Assembly: GCA_022839745.1 (NCBI GenBank)
Contig: JALHJB010000002.1
Span: 62,001 to 126,000 of the forward strand
DNA length: 64,000 bases
Origin: Actinomycetes bacterium
Lineage (GTDB): Bacteria; Actinomycetota; Coriobacteriia; Anaerosomatales; Anaerosomataceae
Direction: 5' to 3'
Part shown: positions 28,749 to 37,923 of the stretch, one piece after another
How the letters are laid out: every line of letters starts with the position of its first letter
Numbering within the stretch: position 1 is the stretch's first letter
Made by a program: the position numbers and the translations under genes
The notes under the pieces: generated by a model
The model's database searches: none
What the model was told of the DNA's origin: nothing
What the model saw: the letters and a program-made list of their open reading frames with translations, nothing else

Positions 28749-29323
28749 CCATGACCGAGGAACGCGTCCTGACGGCGCTCAAAGAGGCTGGAGCGATCCT
28801 GCACGGCCACTTCCAGCTCACGAGCGGACGGCACTCCGACACGTACGTGCAGTGCGCCCGCGTGCTGGAGGATCCGGCTCTCACCACGGAGCTCGCTGTG
28901 GCCATGGCCGAGAGGGTCGGGGACAAGAAGATCGACATGGTCGCGGCACCGGCGGTCGGCGGCATCATCATCGGCTTCGCGGTGGCCCAGGCCCTTGGGG
29001 TCAAGTTCATCTTCAGTGAGCGCCAGAACGGTGTGATGACGTTCCGCCGCAGCTTCTCGATCGAGCCGGGCCAGCGTGTGCTGGTGGTGGAAGACGTGGT
29101 CACCACCGGTGGCAGCGTTGCAGAGGTCATCGATCTGGTCACCGTCGCCGGGGGCGACGTGGTCGCCGTGACGTCGATCATCGATCGCGGCGGCGACAAG
29201 GCGTTCACCGCCAAGTTCCTGCCGCTCCTTCGACTTGAGGTAGAGTCTATGGAGCCGGTCGACTGTCCGCAGTGCGCGGCCGGAACTCCCATCGATTCGC
29301 CCGGAAGCAGGCGCCTCGGGTAA
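28745..29323 (+). CDS. pyrE: Orotate phosphoribosyltransferase
   Basis: Adds PRPP ribose phosphate to orotate to give OMP (192 residues). The PRPP motif is VLVVEDVVTTGGSVAEVI. Orotate-binding segments include LTSGRHSDTYVQC. The C-terminal VDCPQCAAG extension is typical of the longer archaeal/Gram-positive form. It completes the UMP operon and overlaps pyrF by 4 bp. Confidence 0.95.
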   Translation: MTMTEERVLTALKEAGAILHGHFQLTSGRHSDTYVQCARVLEDPALTTELAVAMAERVGDKKIDMVAAPAVGGIIIGFAVAQALGVKFIFSERQNGVMTFRRSFSIEPGQRVLVVEDVVTTGGSVAEVIDLVTVAGGDVVAVTSIIDRGGDKAFTAKFLPLLRLEVESMEPVDCPQCAAGTPIDSPGSRRLG

Positions 29324-29330
29324 GTCGGAC

Positions 29331-29359
29331 TTGGCATCTCCGCAGGTCAGGGGTAACAT
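29331..29359 (+). promoter_or_regulatory. Promoter of mihF-gmk-rpoZ
   Basis: TTGGCA (29331-29336) and TAACAT (29354-29359) are separated by exactly 17 bp. It starts 8 bp after the pyrE stop, so it divides the pyr operon from the mihF transcript. Transcription would start near 29366, giving an 80-nt leader. Confidence 0.65.
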
Positions 29360-29446
29360 CAACGGCGCTGCATGCAGGGCCGATGTGCGCAACGGCATGC
29401 GAGGGAACGTGATCGGAAACGCGCACAGAATCGCGAGGAGGATCAA

Positions 29447-29755
29447 ATGGCTCTACCCAATCTCTCCGAGGCCGACCGCAAGAAGGCGCTCGAGAAGGCC
29501 GCTCAGGCCCGTCAGGCGCGTGCGGAGCTTCGTCAGCAGATCAAGGGCGGCGAGAAGTCCTTCGCCGATGTCATGGCCGAGTCCGACGATCCCATCGTCG
29601 CGCGCATGAAGGTCGCCACGCTGCTTGAGAGCCTGCCGGGCTTTGGCAAGGCCAAGGCCGCCAAGATCATGGAGGAGCTCGAGATCTCGGAGAGCCGCCG
29701 TGTGCAGGGCCTCGGCGCCCGCCAGCGCGAGATGCTCATGCAGCGCCTCGGCTGA
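29447..29755 (+). CDS. mihF: Actinobacterial integration host factor (mIHF type)
   Basis: A small nucleoid-associated protein of 102 residues, unrelated to the proteobacterial IHF heterodimer. The helical N-terminus is MALPNLSEADRKKALEKAAQ. The DNA-binding helix-two-turns-helix region has LLESLPGFGKAKAAKIMEEL followed by GLGARQREMLMQRL. ATG 29447 follows GAGGAGGATCAA. mIHF next to gmk and rpoZ is the standard actinobacterial order and is a main reason for placing this genome in that phylum. Confidence 0.95.
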   Translation: MALPNLSEADRKKALEKAAQARQARAELRQQIKGGEKSFADVMAESDDPIVARMKVATLLESLPGFGKAKAAKIMEELEISESRRVQGLGARQREMLMQRLG

Positions 29756-29767
29756 GCTGCACGGTTG

Positions 29768-30343
29768 ATGCGCGCAGGTTCGCTGTTCATCATCTCCGGA
29801 CCCTCAGGGGCCGGGAAAGGGACTCTGGTGGACCGACTGGTCACCAGGGTCTCTGGTCTGTGGGTGTCCGTGTCTGCCACCACACGCGCGCCGCGGCCCG
29901 GTGAGGTGCCGGGCGAGGACTACATCTTCATCTCGCCGGACGAGTTCCAGCGGCGCATCGATGAGGGTGACTTCCTCGAGTGGGCCGAGGTGCACGGCAA
30001 TCGGTACGGCACGCTGCGCTCCACGGTCGAGGAGCGCCTGGCCGCAGGATGCGACGTCATCCTGGAGATCGACCCGCAAGGCGCGTTCCAGGTGAAAGAA
30101 GCGATGCCGTCTTCGGTGCTCATCTTCATCACAGCACCGTCGATGAGCGAACTGGAGCGCCGCATCCGGGGCCGGGGCGCGGAGACTGACGAACAGGTCA
30201 GGACGCGTCTTGAGACCGCCGAGAAGGAGCTCCGCCTTGTGGGAAACTACGATCATGTGGTAGAAAACGATGATGTTGCCCTGGCCACGGACAGGTTGGC
30301 CGGCATCGTCGAATCCCATCGATCCTGTGAAGGATGCTGCTGA
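29768..30343 (+). CDS. gmk: Guanylate kinase
   Basis: Phosphorylates GMP to GDP (191 residues). The P-loop GPSGAGKGT is at about 11-19. The GMP-binding segments SVSATTRAPRPGEVPGEDY and FLEWAEVHGNRYGT follow. ATG 29768 is preferred to the adjacent TTG 29765; no strong ribosome site is seen. rpoZ starts 2 bp after the stop. Confidence 0.95.
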   Translation: MRAGSLFIISGPSGAGKGTLVDRLVTRVSGLWVSVSATTRAPRPGEVPGEDYIFISPDEFQRRIDEGDFLEWAEVHGNRYGTLRSTVEERLAAGCDVILEIDPQGAFQVKEAMPSSVLIFITAPSMSELERRIRGRGAETDEQVRTRLETAEKELRLVGNYDHVVENDDVALATDRLAGIVESHRSCEGCC

Positions 30344-30344
30344 T

Positions 30345-30593
30345 ATGGTCATCAAGCCCGAGATCGATCTTTTGCTCGAGAAGGTCGACTCCAAGTACAC
30401 GCTGTGCATCGTCGCCGCGAAGCGCGCGCGTCAGATCAACGACATGATCCACGGCGTTCGCGATCAGGCGCTGCTCACCATGCAGGCCCCGCAGATCGCG
30501 CAGATCACGAGCACCAAGCCGCTCACCCTCGCGCTCGACGAGATCGCCAACGGTGATGTCAGCTACGAGCGGGTGCAAGAGAGCTACAAGTAG
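30345..30593 (+). CDS. rpoZ: DNA-directed RNA polymerase omega subunit
   Basis: An 82-residue subunit that helps assemble RNA polymerase. The conserved block is KYTLCIVAAKRARQIND followed by KPLTLALDEIANG. ATG 30345 matches the family N-terminus; an upstream in-frame GTG (30327) would overlap gmk. The gene order gmk-rpoZ is widely conserved. Confidence 0.95.
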   Translation: MVIKPEIDLLLEKVDSKYTLCIVAAKRARQINDMIHGVRDQALLTMQAPQIAQITSTKPLTLALDEIANGDVSYERVQESYK

Positions 30594-30595
30594 CA

Positions 30596-30651
30596 GGGCA
30601 TCACCACGCGGTGACGATGCCCCGGTGCCGCCAGCGCGGTGTCGGGGCATC
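30596..30651 (+). terminator. Alternative hairpins after rpoZ (terminator or attenuator)
   Basis: Three segments can pair in two exclusive ways. GGGCATC (30596-30602) pairs with GATGCCC (30616-30622), or GATGCCCCG (30616-30624) pairs perfectly with CGGGGCATC (30643-30651). The second hairpin is longer and is followed by TTGTGTG. It may end the mihF-gmk-rpoZ transcript or control read-through into thiI. Confidence 0.6.
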
Positions 30652-30687
30652 TTGTGTGAGCGGTGCTCGGCGTTGAGAAGGGTGTGC

Positions 30688-31908
30688 GTGCGGGTGCGGA
30701 TTGCGTTGGTTCACTACCACGAGATCGGGCTCAAGGGTCGCAACCGCGGGCAGTTCGAGCGAAGGCTCGAGGAGAACCTGCGGTGGGCGCTCTGCGGCAT
30801 CTCCGGCGTGGACGTCGCACGCGTTGCGAGCCGCGTGCTGGTGCGCATGCCGGATACGGCCGATCATGACGCCGTTGCCGCGATCGCCGCCGCCACGCCG
30901 GGAGTCTCATACGTAGCGATCGGCCGCGAGGCCGCCGCCACGCCGGAAGCGATCGCCGCTGCCGCCCTCGAGGCGATGCGTGAGGCGCGCGAGCGCACGC
31001 CTGGTGCGGCGACGTTCGCGGTCGATTCCCGGCGCTCGGCGACCACGTACACCGAGGACAGCATGGCGATGAACCGCCGCGTCGGCGAGGTGCTCCGGTG
31101 CGAGAGCGGGCTTTCAGTCGATCTGGGGGCGCCGGACATCACGGTGTGGATCGCGGTGGTGCAGGCGAACGCGTACGTATGGACGCGGCGTGTCGAGGGC
31201 GTCGGGGGTCTTCCGGTCGGCACGTCGGGGGCCGTGGTCGCGCTGCTCTCGGCCGGGATAGACTCACCGGTCGCCGCATGGCGCATCATGCGACGCGGCG
31301 CGTCGGTCATAGCCGTGCACTTCTCGGGCCGTCCTCAGACAGCCGCGCACTCGGAGCACTACGTTACCGAGATCGCGCACGTGCTGGCACACACTGGCGG
31401 CATGGAGCGGCTGTACATCGTGCCGTTCGGCGATGTGCAGCGGCGCATCGCCCTCGACGCGCCGGAAGACCTGAGGGTGATCCTCTACCGCAGGTTCATG
31501 CTACGCATGGCTGAGCGCATCGCCGAGCGGGAGGACGCGCGTGCGCTCGTGACTGGCGAAAGCCTGGGCCAGGTGGCGTCGCAGACGCTCGATAACGTGG
31601 CGGCCATCAGCACAGCGGCCAGTATGCCCGTGCTACGCCCGCTCATCGGCAGCGACAAGCAGGAGATCATCGCCGAAGCGGTGGCTATCGGCACGTACGA
31701 TCTCTCGATCGCCAGCACCGACGACTGCTGCACGCTCTTCATGCCGCGCAGGCCTCAGACGCACGCTATGCCCGGCGAGGCCGAGATGGCCGAGGCGGGG
31801 CTCGACGTGGACGAGCTTGTGACGATGGCGCTTGCGGGGGCGGAGGCCGTTGATCTCCCTACGGCGGTCAAGCGTGGCAGGCGAAAGGCGGGACCCCGTG
31901 TGCGCTGA
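30688..31908 (+). CDS. thiI: tRNA 4-thiouridine synthase ThiI (no rhodanese domain)
   Basis: A tRNA sulfurtransferase making s4U8 (406 residues from GTG 30688). The N-terminal ferredoxin-like region has HYHEIGLKGRNRGQFE, and the THUMP domain follows. The PP-loop is VALLSAGIDSPVAAW. The C-terminal STDDCCTLFMPRRP segment closes the catalytic domain, and no rhodanese domain follows. The start was chosen by the GAGAAGGG site about 6 bases upstream; GTG 30682 and GTG 30694 are alternatives. Its end overlaps the next tRNA-related gene. Confidence 0.92.
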   Translation: MRVRIALVHYHEIGLKGRNRGQFERRLEENLRWALCGISGVDVARVASRVLVRMPDTADHDAVAAIAAATPGVSYVAIGREAAATPEAIAAAALEAMREARERTPGAATFAVDSRRSATTYTEDSMAMNRRVGEVLRCESGLSVDLGAPDITVWIAVVQANAYVWTRRVEGVGGLPVGTSGAVVALLSAGIDSPVAAWRIMRRGASVIAVHFSGRPQTAAHSEHYVTEIAHVLAHTGGMERLYIVPFGDVQRRIALDAPEDLRVILYRRFMLRMAERIAEREDARALVTGESLGQVASQTLDNVAAISTAASMPVLRPLIGSDKQEIIAEAVAIGTYDLSIASTDDCCTLFMPRRPQTHAMPGEAEMAEAGLDVDELVTMALAGAEAVDLPTAVKRGRRKAGPRVR

Positions 31909-33076
31909 CGTCACGCAGGCGGACCTCACCGAGGTCGGCCCCATCCGCGTGCTCGCGCTCGAGCCGTACTACGGCGGCTCGCACCGCGCGGTGCTCGACG
32001 GGTTGGTGGAGCGCCTCGAGCCGCTCGGCTTCGCGTTCGATCTGCTCACGCTGCCGCCACGCAAGTGGAAGTGGCGGATGCGCGGCTCGGCGATCACGAT
32101 GGCCGAGGAGGCCCGCGCTTTCTCGGCAGCGTGGCGGCAGGCGCATCCTGAGGGCGAAGCGGGACGTCTCCGCCCGGAACGCGCGTGGGACCTCGTCTAC
32201 GCCTCGACGTTCGTGAACCTCGCCGAGTTCATCGCGCTCGCGGGCGATGCCGTGGCGGGCGTGCCGCGCATGATGTACTTCCACGAGAACCAGCTGCTGT
32301 ATCCCAACAGACACACCGCCGAGTGGGACTACCAGTTCGCCCTCACCAACATCACGAGCGCGCTCGCGGCCGACCGCTGCCTGTTCAACACGCGCTACAA
32401 CCTCGATGGCTTCCTCGCTGAGATCCCTGGCTTTCTGCGGGAGTTCCCCGACCATCGGCCGAAGGGCGTCGCCGAGCGTATCGCCGCTCGCTCCGAGGTG
32501 CTGGCGCCGCCGTTCGATCCGGCACCGTTCGATGCCACGCCGGTCACACGCGGCCCCCGCCCGCGCATCGTGTGGCCGCACCGCTGGGAGCACGACAAGG
32601 ACCCGGAGGCGTTCTTCGCCGCCGTGCGTGCGCTTGCCGCCGAAGGCCTCGGCTTCGAGGTGGCGGTGGCGGGTCAGGCGTTCCGTGAGACCGAGTCGCT
32701 TGTTGGGGACGCCGCTGCGGCGCTGGGCGATCGGCTCGTGCACCTGGGCGAGCCCGGCTCGCGGGAGGACTACGCCGCGCTGCTTGCGAGCGCGGACATC
32801 GCCGTTTCCACGGCGCGCAACGAGTTCTTCGGCCTGGCGATGATCGAGGCATGCTACGCCGGATGCGCTCCGGTGGTGCCTGACAGGCTCGCGTATCCCG
32901 AGCTCTATCCGGTTGACATGCGCTACGGTACACACGAGCAGCTGGTGGCACGGTTGCGGAGCCTGATCGTGGAGGGTCCGGCACCGGGACGGGCACGGGG
33001 GATCGCAGAGCGGTACACGTTCGCTCGGCTCGTGCCGAGGTATGCGGAGATCATGCGGGGTGTAGCAAGGGAGTAG
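31898..33076 (+). CDS. DUF3524 glycosyltransferase, tRNA-queuosine alpha-mannosyltransferase-like
   Basis: A 392-residue GT-B glycosyltransferase. The N-terminal DUF3524 domain is distinctive: LALEPYYGGSHRAVLDGL, then LPPRKWKWRMRGSA and MYFHENQLLYP. A GT4-type C-terminal half follows (RIVWPHRWEHDKDP; TARNEFFGLAMIEACYAGCAPVVPD). Eukaryotic relatives (GTDC1/QTMAN) mannosylate queuosine in tRNA-Asp; function in bacteria is less certain. GTG 31898 overlaps thiI by 11 bp, and the coupling to another tRNA-modification gene supports a tRNA role. Confidence 0.85.
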   Translation: MCADVTQADLTEVGPIRVLALEPYYGGSHRAVLDGLVERLEPLGFAFDLLTLPPRKWKWRMRGSAITMAEEARAFSAAWRQAHPEGEAGRLRPERAWDLVYASTFVNLAEFIALAGDAVAGVPRMMYFHENQLLYPNRHTAEWDYQFALTNITSALAADRCLFNTRYNLDGFLAEIPGFLREFPDHRPKGVAERIAARSEVLAPPFDPAPFDATPVTRGPRPRIVWPHRWEHDKDPEAFFAAVRALAAEGLGFEVAVAGQAFRETESLVGDAAAALGDRLVHLGEPGSREDYAALLASADIAVSTARNEFFGLAMIEACYAGCAPVVPDRLAYPELYPVDMRYGTHEQLVARLRSLIVEGPAPGRARGIAERYTFARLVPRYAEIMRGVARE

Positions 33077-33080
33077 CGAC

Positions 33081-33386
33081 ATGTGGGAGCCGCGCATTCC
33101 GTTCGAGGTCACGGCATGGTTCGCCGTGGCGTATCTGCTCGGCGCGATCGCCGTGGCGGCTGCTCTTGTGATGGCGATGGTGCGCTTGCGTGTGCCGCCA
33201 CGTCTGTTGAAGTTCGGCGTTGCAGGCACACTCGCCCTCGCCGTGGGCCTGTTCCTGTGGCTCCTCGGATCGCCGCTGTGGGTCGCGCTGCTTCTCGGCG
33301 TGGGCATCGTGCCCGTGGTGCTGATCGCTGTCAGCGGAAGCGGATACGTTCCACCCGAGAGGAGGCCACGTGCCGATGCCGGGTGA
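33081..33386 (+). CDS. Small three-helix membrane protein
   Basis: An unrecognised 101-residue protein with three hydrophobic segments (about 12-35, 45-62 and 64-85) and a charged C-terminus (PPERRPRADAG). The ATG is preceded by AAGGGAG. It lies 4 bp after the glycosyltransferase gene and overlaps the YdcF gene by 17 bp, so it belongs to the same transcript. Confidence 0.7.
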   Translation: MWEPRIPFEVTAWFAVAYLLGAIAVAAALVMAMVRLRVPPRLLKFGVAGTLALAVGLFLWLLGSPLWVALLLGVGIVPVVLIAVSGSGYVPPERRPRADAG

Positions 33387-34419
33387 TACCGCCGCCACAC
33401 ACCCGCTGACGCGTGGCGGACGGGCCTCAGGCGTCCGCGCTCTTGCCCGCGGTGTCGCGCTCTTCTTCGGCGCGTTCTCGCTTGCCAACTCAGTCGTGGC
33501 GCTTCGCACGGGCCGCACCGAGGACCTCTGGTGGGTGGATCTTCGTGCGCTGCCGGGCTGGGTCACCGGTCTGCTCTGGCTTTCGGCGGCGCTCCTCGTG
33601 GCGTACGCCGTTCGGCCCTCGATGCGCTCCTGGAGGCGCATCGCCACGGCGGCCGTGTGCGCAACGCTTGCGGCGGTGGCCCTCGTGAACGTCGCCGGCT
33701 TCTACTCGGCATGGCAGGCCGGACGCATCGTGCCCGCGGTGCCGGTGCCGTTCTCGGCGATCGTGGCGGTGGGCTTTGCGTTCGTGGGTGCGGTGGCATG
33801 GTGCGGGCGAGAGGACGTACAGCCTCGGCGGGTGGAGACCCTGGCCGCCCTCGCCATGGCGATGCTGCTCGTGGTGGTGTTCCCGCTCGCGCAGGTGCGG
33901 TTCTTCGGCACCACCGACTACCGTCGCGAGGCCGACGTGGCCGTGGTCTTCGGCGCGCGGGTGTTCGCAAACGGTCAGCTCACCACCTCGCTTGAGGACC
34001 GCGTGCGTACCGCGGCGGGCCTGTATACCGACGGGCTCGTGGACATGCTCATCATGTCTGGCGGGGTGGGGGAGAGCGGGCATGACGAAGCCGAGGTGAT
34101 GCGCGACCGCGCGATCGAGTTTGGCGTGCCGGAGCGCGCGATCGTGGTCGACCATGAGGGGTTCGACACCGATCGTACGGCGGCGAACACGGTGCCGCTG
34201 TTCGAGTCTGATGGCTCCACGCGCGTGCTCGTGGTGAGCCAGTTCTACCATCTGCCGCGGATCAAGATGGCATACCGGGCGGCCGGTCAACACGTCTACA
34301 CCGCGCCAGCCGAGGAGAGCCGTCCGATCGCGAAGACTCCCGTGCTGGTGGCGCGCGAGATCCCCGCATTCTGGCTGTACTGGGCGCGTTCCTGGGTCCG
34401 CGACGTGCTCGCCGAGTAG
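33370..34419 (+). CDS. YdcF/ElyC family (DUF218) membrane protein
   Basis: A 349-residue protein with about five N-terminal membrane helices and a C-terminal DUF218 domain (about 185-330). The domain has AVVFGARVFANGQLT, MSGGVGESGHDEAEVM and VSQFYHLPRIKMAY. Homologues such as ElyC/SanA are linked to envelope polysaccharide or peptidoglycan precursor metabolism, but the reaction is not established. GTG 33370 has GAGGAGG 5 bases upstream. Confidence 0.88.
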   Translation: MPMPGDTAATHPLTRGGRASGVRALARGVALFFGAFSLANSVVALRTGRTEDLWWVDLRALPGWVTGLLWLSAALLVAYAVRPSMRSWRRIATAAVCATLAAVALVNVAGFYSAWQAGRIVPAVPVPFSAIVAVGFAFVGAVAWCGREDVQPRRVETLAALAMAMLLVVVFPLAQVRFFGTTDYRREADVAVVFGARVFANGQLTTSLEDRVRTAAGLYTDGLVDMLIMSGGVGESGHDEAEVMRDRAIEFGVPERAIVVDHEGFDTDRTAANTVPLFESDGSTRVLVVSQFYHLPRIKMAYRAAGQHVYTAPAEESRPIAKTPVLVAREIPAFWLYWARSWVRDVLAE

Positions 34420-34461
34420 GATCCGGGGCTGACGCGCCTCAGAGGCATCTACTCCGACGCC

Positions 34462-34523
34462 ACGGTACCTACGCCACACGCCGACGGTACCTTGCGTTGC
34501 ACACTAGCGTGTGATACAAGGTA
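34462..34523. promoter_or_regulatory. Operator dyad before the padR gene
   Basis: A nested inverted repeat covers 34488-34523: TACCTTG (34488-34494) with CAAGGTA (34517-34523), and inside it CACAC-TAGC-GTGTG (34500-34513). The left arm motif ACGGTACCT also occurs as a direct repeat at 34462-34470 and 34485-34493. PadR proteins bind such dyads and repress their own operons, so this is the likely autoregulatory operator. A -10-like GATACA (34513-34518) lies within it. Confidence 0.7.
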
Positions 34524-34591
34524 GCAGGTGGTACAAACATCATGGTGCCTGCGAGTGGCGCTCACCATGCCGAACACCGGTGGGAGGTCCC

Positions 34592-34942
34592 GTGGCAGCA
34601 GAACGCGACACCCGCGTCTCACAGTTCCGCAAAGGCGCGCTCGAGCTCGTGATCCTCGCGCTGCTCGATCGCGGGGAGCTCTACGGCGTTGAGATCGTGG
34701 ACCAGCTGGCCGAACGGCCGGGTCTTGAGGCGAGCGCTGGCACGGTGTATCCGCTGCTCTCGCGCCTCAAGAAGGCGGGTGTGGTCGACACCACCTGGCG
34801 TGAGTCGCCGGTGGGGCCGCCGCGCAAGTACTACCGGCTTTCGGCTGCGGGGACGCGGGAACTCGAAGAGATGAGCCGCTCCTGGCGTGACATCGCGGCA
34901 GCGATCGACGGAGTGTTGGCCGAGGGAGCGCACGATGAGTGA
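34592..34942 (+). CDS. PadR family transcriptional regulator
   Basis: A 116-residue winged-helix regulator of the PadR-s1 type. The DNA-binding domain has FRKGALELVILALLDRGELY followed by the wing region SAGTVYPLLSRLKKAGVV and PPRKYYRLSAAG. It has only a short C-terminal helix. GTG 34592 is preceded by GGGAGG at a 5-base spacing. Downstream genes overlap or abut, so it probably regulates the membrane protein/ABC exporter operon as well as itself. Confidence 0.92.
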   Translation: MAAERDTRVSQFRKGALELVILALLDRGELYGVEIVDQLAERPGLEASAGTVYPLLSRLKKAGVVDTTWRESPVGPPRKYYRLSAAGTRELEEMSRSWRDIAAAIDGVLAEGAHDE

Positions 34943-35846
34943 GATACGCACGATAGACGCATACCTGGCCGAGGTCCGCGGCCATCTGTCGCCCCTTGGC
35001 GCGTCGGATCGCGACGAGGCGCTTGTGGAGCTCGAGTCGCTGCTCCGGGCCGATGCGGACCGCGCCGGAGAGGCTGCCGCGGTGGCGGCGCTCGGCGATC
35101 CAGCCACCTATGCGGCCGGGGTTCTTGAGGCGTTCGAGCCCGACGAGGTCGCCGAGGCGGATGGCCGTCCGGTGCCGCAGGGTCACGTGCTCGGCATGCC
35201 GTACGATTTCCGTGGCGCGTCGGTGGAGCGCATCGGCAGCCGGGTGTGGAACCCCGCCGACCCGCGCATCTTCATGCCGCGCATGTTCGGCGTGGGCTGG
35301 ACCATCAACCTCGGCGCCATCGCCGTCACGCTCGGCCTCATCCGCCCGGACGACGTGGGCGATGAGTCGTACGATCGCATCCCGAAGGGCGCGCTCAACG
35401 TAACGCTCGCCGTGCCCGCCGCGCTCGCGGCGATCGCGGTCGTCCTCATGGTCGTGGCGTGGCCGACGCTTCCCGCCCAGGTCCCGATCCACTGGGGAGT
35501 GAGCGGCAAGCCCGACGGCTGGGCATCGCGCACCGTGGTGATCGGCGCGCTGCTCGCGCTGGCGATCGTACCGGCGGCGCTGACCTACGCGCGAGTCCTG
35601 CGCAGGGACGTCTCCGCACGCTCGCGGCTCCTGGCGGCTGCCGGGCTCGGCATGGAAGCCGTGCTCGTGTTAGGAATCGCGGCGGTGACGGTGGCCGACG
35701 CCAACGGCGGCGCCTCCGGCAACTGGGTGCTGCTCGTGGTGCTTGCCACTCTGGCGGTGCCGTTCCTGATGCTCTACATGCCGCTGCGCTCGGGATTGCG
35801 TGCCGAGTGGCGTGAGGTGCGAGGACAGAATGGAAGGAGTGTCTGA
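34935..35846 (+). CDS. HAAS domain / DUF1648 membrane protein
   Basis: A 303-residue membrane protein. The N-terminus (about 1-65) resembles the HAAS/DUF1700 helical domain often encoded beside PadR regulators (YLAEVRGHL...EALVELESLLR). The membrane part (about 115-300) has five or six helices and includes a DUF1648 signature, WPTLPAQVPIHWGVSGKPDGW. It overlaps padR by 8 bp. HAAS proteins are thought to act in signalling with PadR partners; direct evidence here is lacking. Confidence 0.8.
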   Translation: MSEIRTIDAYLAEVRGHLSPLGASDRDEALVELESLLRADADRAGEAAAVAALGDPATYAAGVLEAFEPDEVAEADGRPVPQGHVLGMPYDFRGASVERIGSRVWNPADPRIFMPRMFGVGWTINLGAIAVTLGLIRPDDVGDESYDRIPKGALNVTLAVPAALAAIAVVLMVVAWPTLPAQVPIHWGVSGKPDGWASRTVVIGALLALAIVPAALTYARVLRRDVSARSRLLAAAGLGMEAVLVLGIAAVTVADANGGASGNWVLLVVLATLAVPFLMLYMPLRSGLRAEWREVRGQNGRSV

Positions 35847-35847
35847 C

Positions 35848-36191
35848 ATGCAGACCAACATCCCGATGGGCGACCTCCCCGGATGGGCCCTCCCGGTGAT
35901 CGTGGCGCTTGCGGCCGTGCAGCTGGCGGTGGAGGTCTATGCGCTCGTGGTCATGCTACGGACCCCGCTTGAGCGGCTCGTCTTCGGCAAGCGGTGGCCG
36001 TGGGTCGTGATCATCCTGTTCGTGAACCTGGTTGGGGCGATCATCTTCCTCGCGGCCGGACGCAAGCCGTTGCCGGCTGTCGACCCGCTTGCCGCCCCCA
36101 CGCCTGACGTGCCGCCGGTGGCGCCGGCCGACCGGGCCGCCCGTGCGGCCGACGTGCTGTATGGCAGTGCGTCCTTGCCAGATGACGCGCG

Positions 36192-36195
<4 letters not shown>
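35848..36195 (+). CDS. PLDc_N domain membrane protein
   Basis: A 115-residue protein with two membrane helices (about 10-32 and 48-68) joined by the basic loop LRTPLERLVFGKRWPWV, the PLD nuclease N-terminal pattern. A Pro/Ala-rich tail follows. ATG 35848 has AAGGAG 8 bases upstream. It is coupled to the ABC ATPase gene by 4 bp. It resembles the 611-1171 protein in its helices but lacks the signal peptide. Confidence 0.82.
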
Positions 36196-37114
<919 letters not shown>

Positions 37115-37118
<4 letters not shown>

Positions 37119-37882
37119 TGCGCGGCTTTGGAGCGTTCCTCGGCAAGGAGTTCCGCGAGATCGTGCGCACGTGGCGTATCTGGGTGCTGCCGGGCATCGT
37201 GCTCTTCTTCGCGATCTCTGGGCCGCCGCTCGCCAAGATCACACCGGAGCTGCTCTCGTCGTTCGTGCCCGCCGACAGCGGCATGGTGATCCAGATGCCA
37301 GACCCCACGTACGTCGACTCCTACCTGCAGTGGACCAAGAACCTGCAGCAGATCGTGCTCTTCACGGTGATCATCATGTTCGGCGGCATCATCTCGGTCG
37401 AGAAGAAGTCCGGCACGGCCACCCTCGTGCTCACCAAGCCGCTGTCACGCACCGCGTTCGTGATCTCGAAGACGCTGTCGGCGCTCGTGCTGCTCGTGGT
37501 CACCGTGTGCGTGGGCGCACTGGCCACGTGGGGGCTCACGTACGCGATCTTCGCTGAGGCCCCGCTGGCGCCGATCGCGCAGGCCACGGGCACGTGGCTG
37601 CTCACTGGTGCGCTCTTCCTCGCGCTCATGGTGGCGCTCTCGGCTGCGATGGACTCGCAAGCAGGGGCCGCCGGCCTCGGATTCCTCGGATTCATCGTGC
37701 TCAGCATCGCAACGCTCTGGAAGCCGGCGATGGACTACTCGCCGGCGGGCCTGCTGTCCGCGCCGACCACGCTCGTGATGGGGGAGAGTGCCACGCTCGG
37801 CTGGCCGATAGCGACAACGGTCGCACTCACGCTCGCGTGCGTGGCAGCGGCAGTGCTGGTGTTCCGGAAGCGCGAGCTCTAG
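37115..37882 (+). CDS. ABC-2 family permease
   Basis: A 255-residue permease with six hydrophobic segments, the first at about 22-40. The N-terminal FLGKEFREIVRTWRIWVLPG and the cytoplasmic EKKSGTATLVLTKPLSR segment are typical of ABC-2 subunits. The start could be GTG 37115 or the next-codon ATG 37118. It closes the operon padR-HAAS-PLDc_N-ATPase-permease. Confidence 0.9.
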
Positions 37883-37923
37883 AGAATCGACGGTCGAACC
37901 CTAGGGATACCCCGAAGCGATAC

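Noticed and set aside
31868..33400. A 510-codon minus-strand frame opposite the DUF3524 glycosyltransferase
   Set aside because: No recognisable domain and typical antisense composition.
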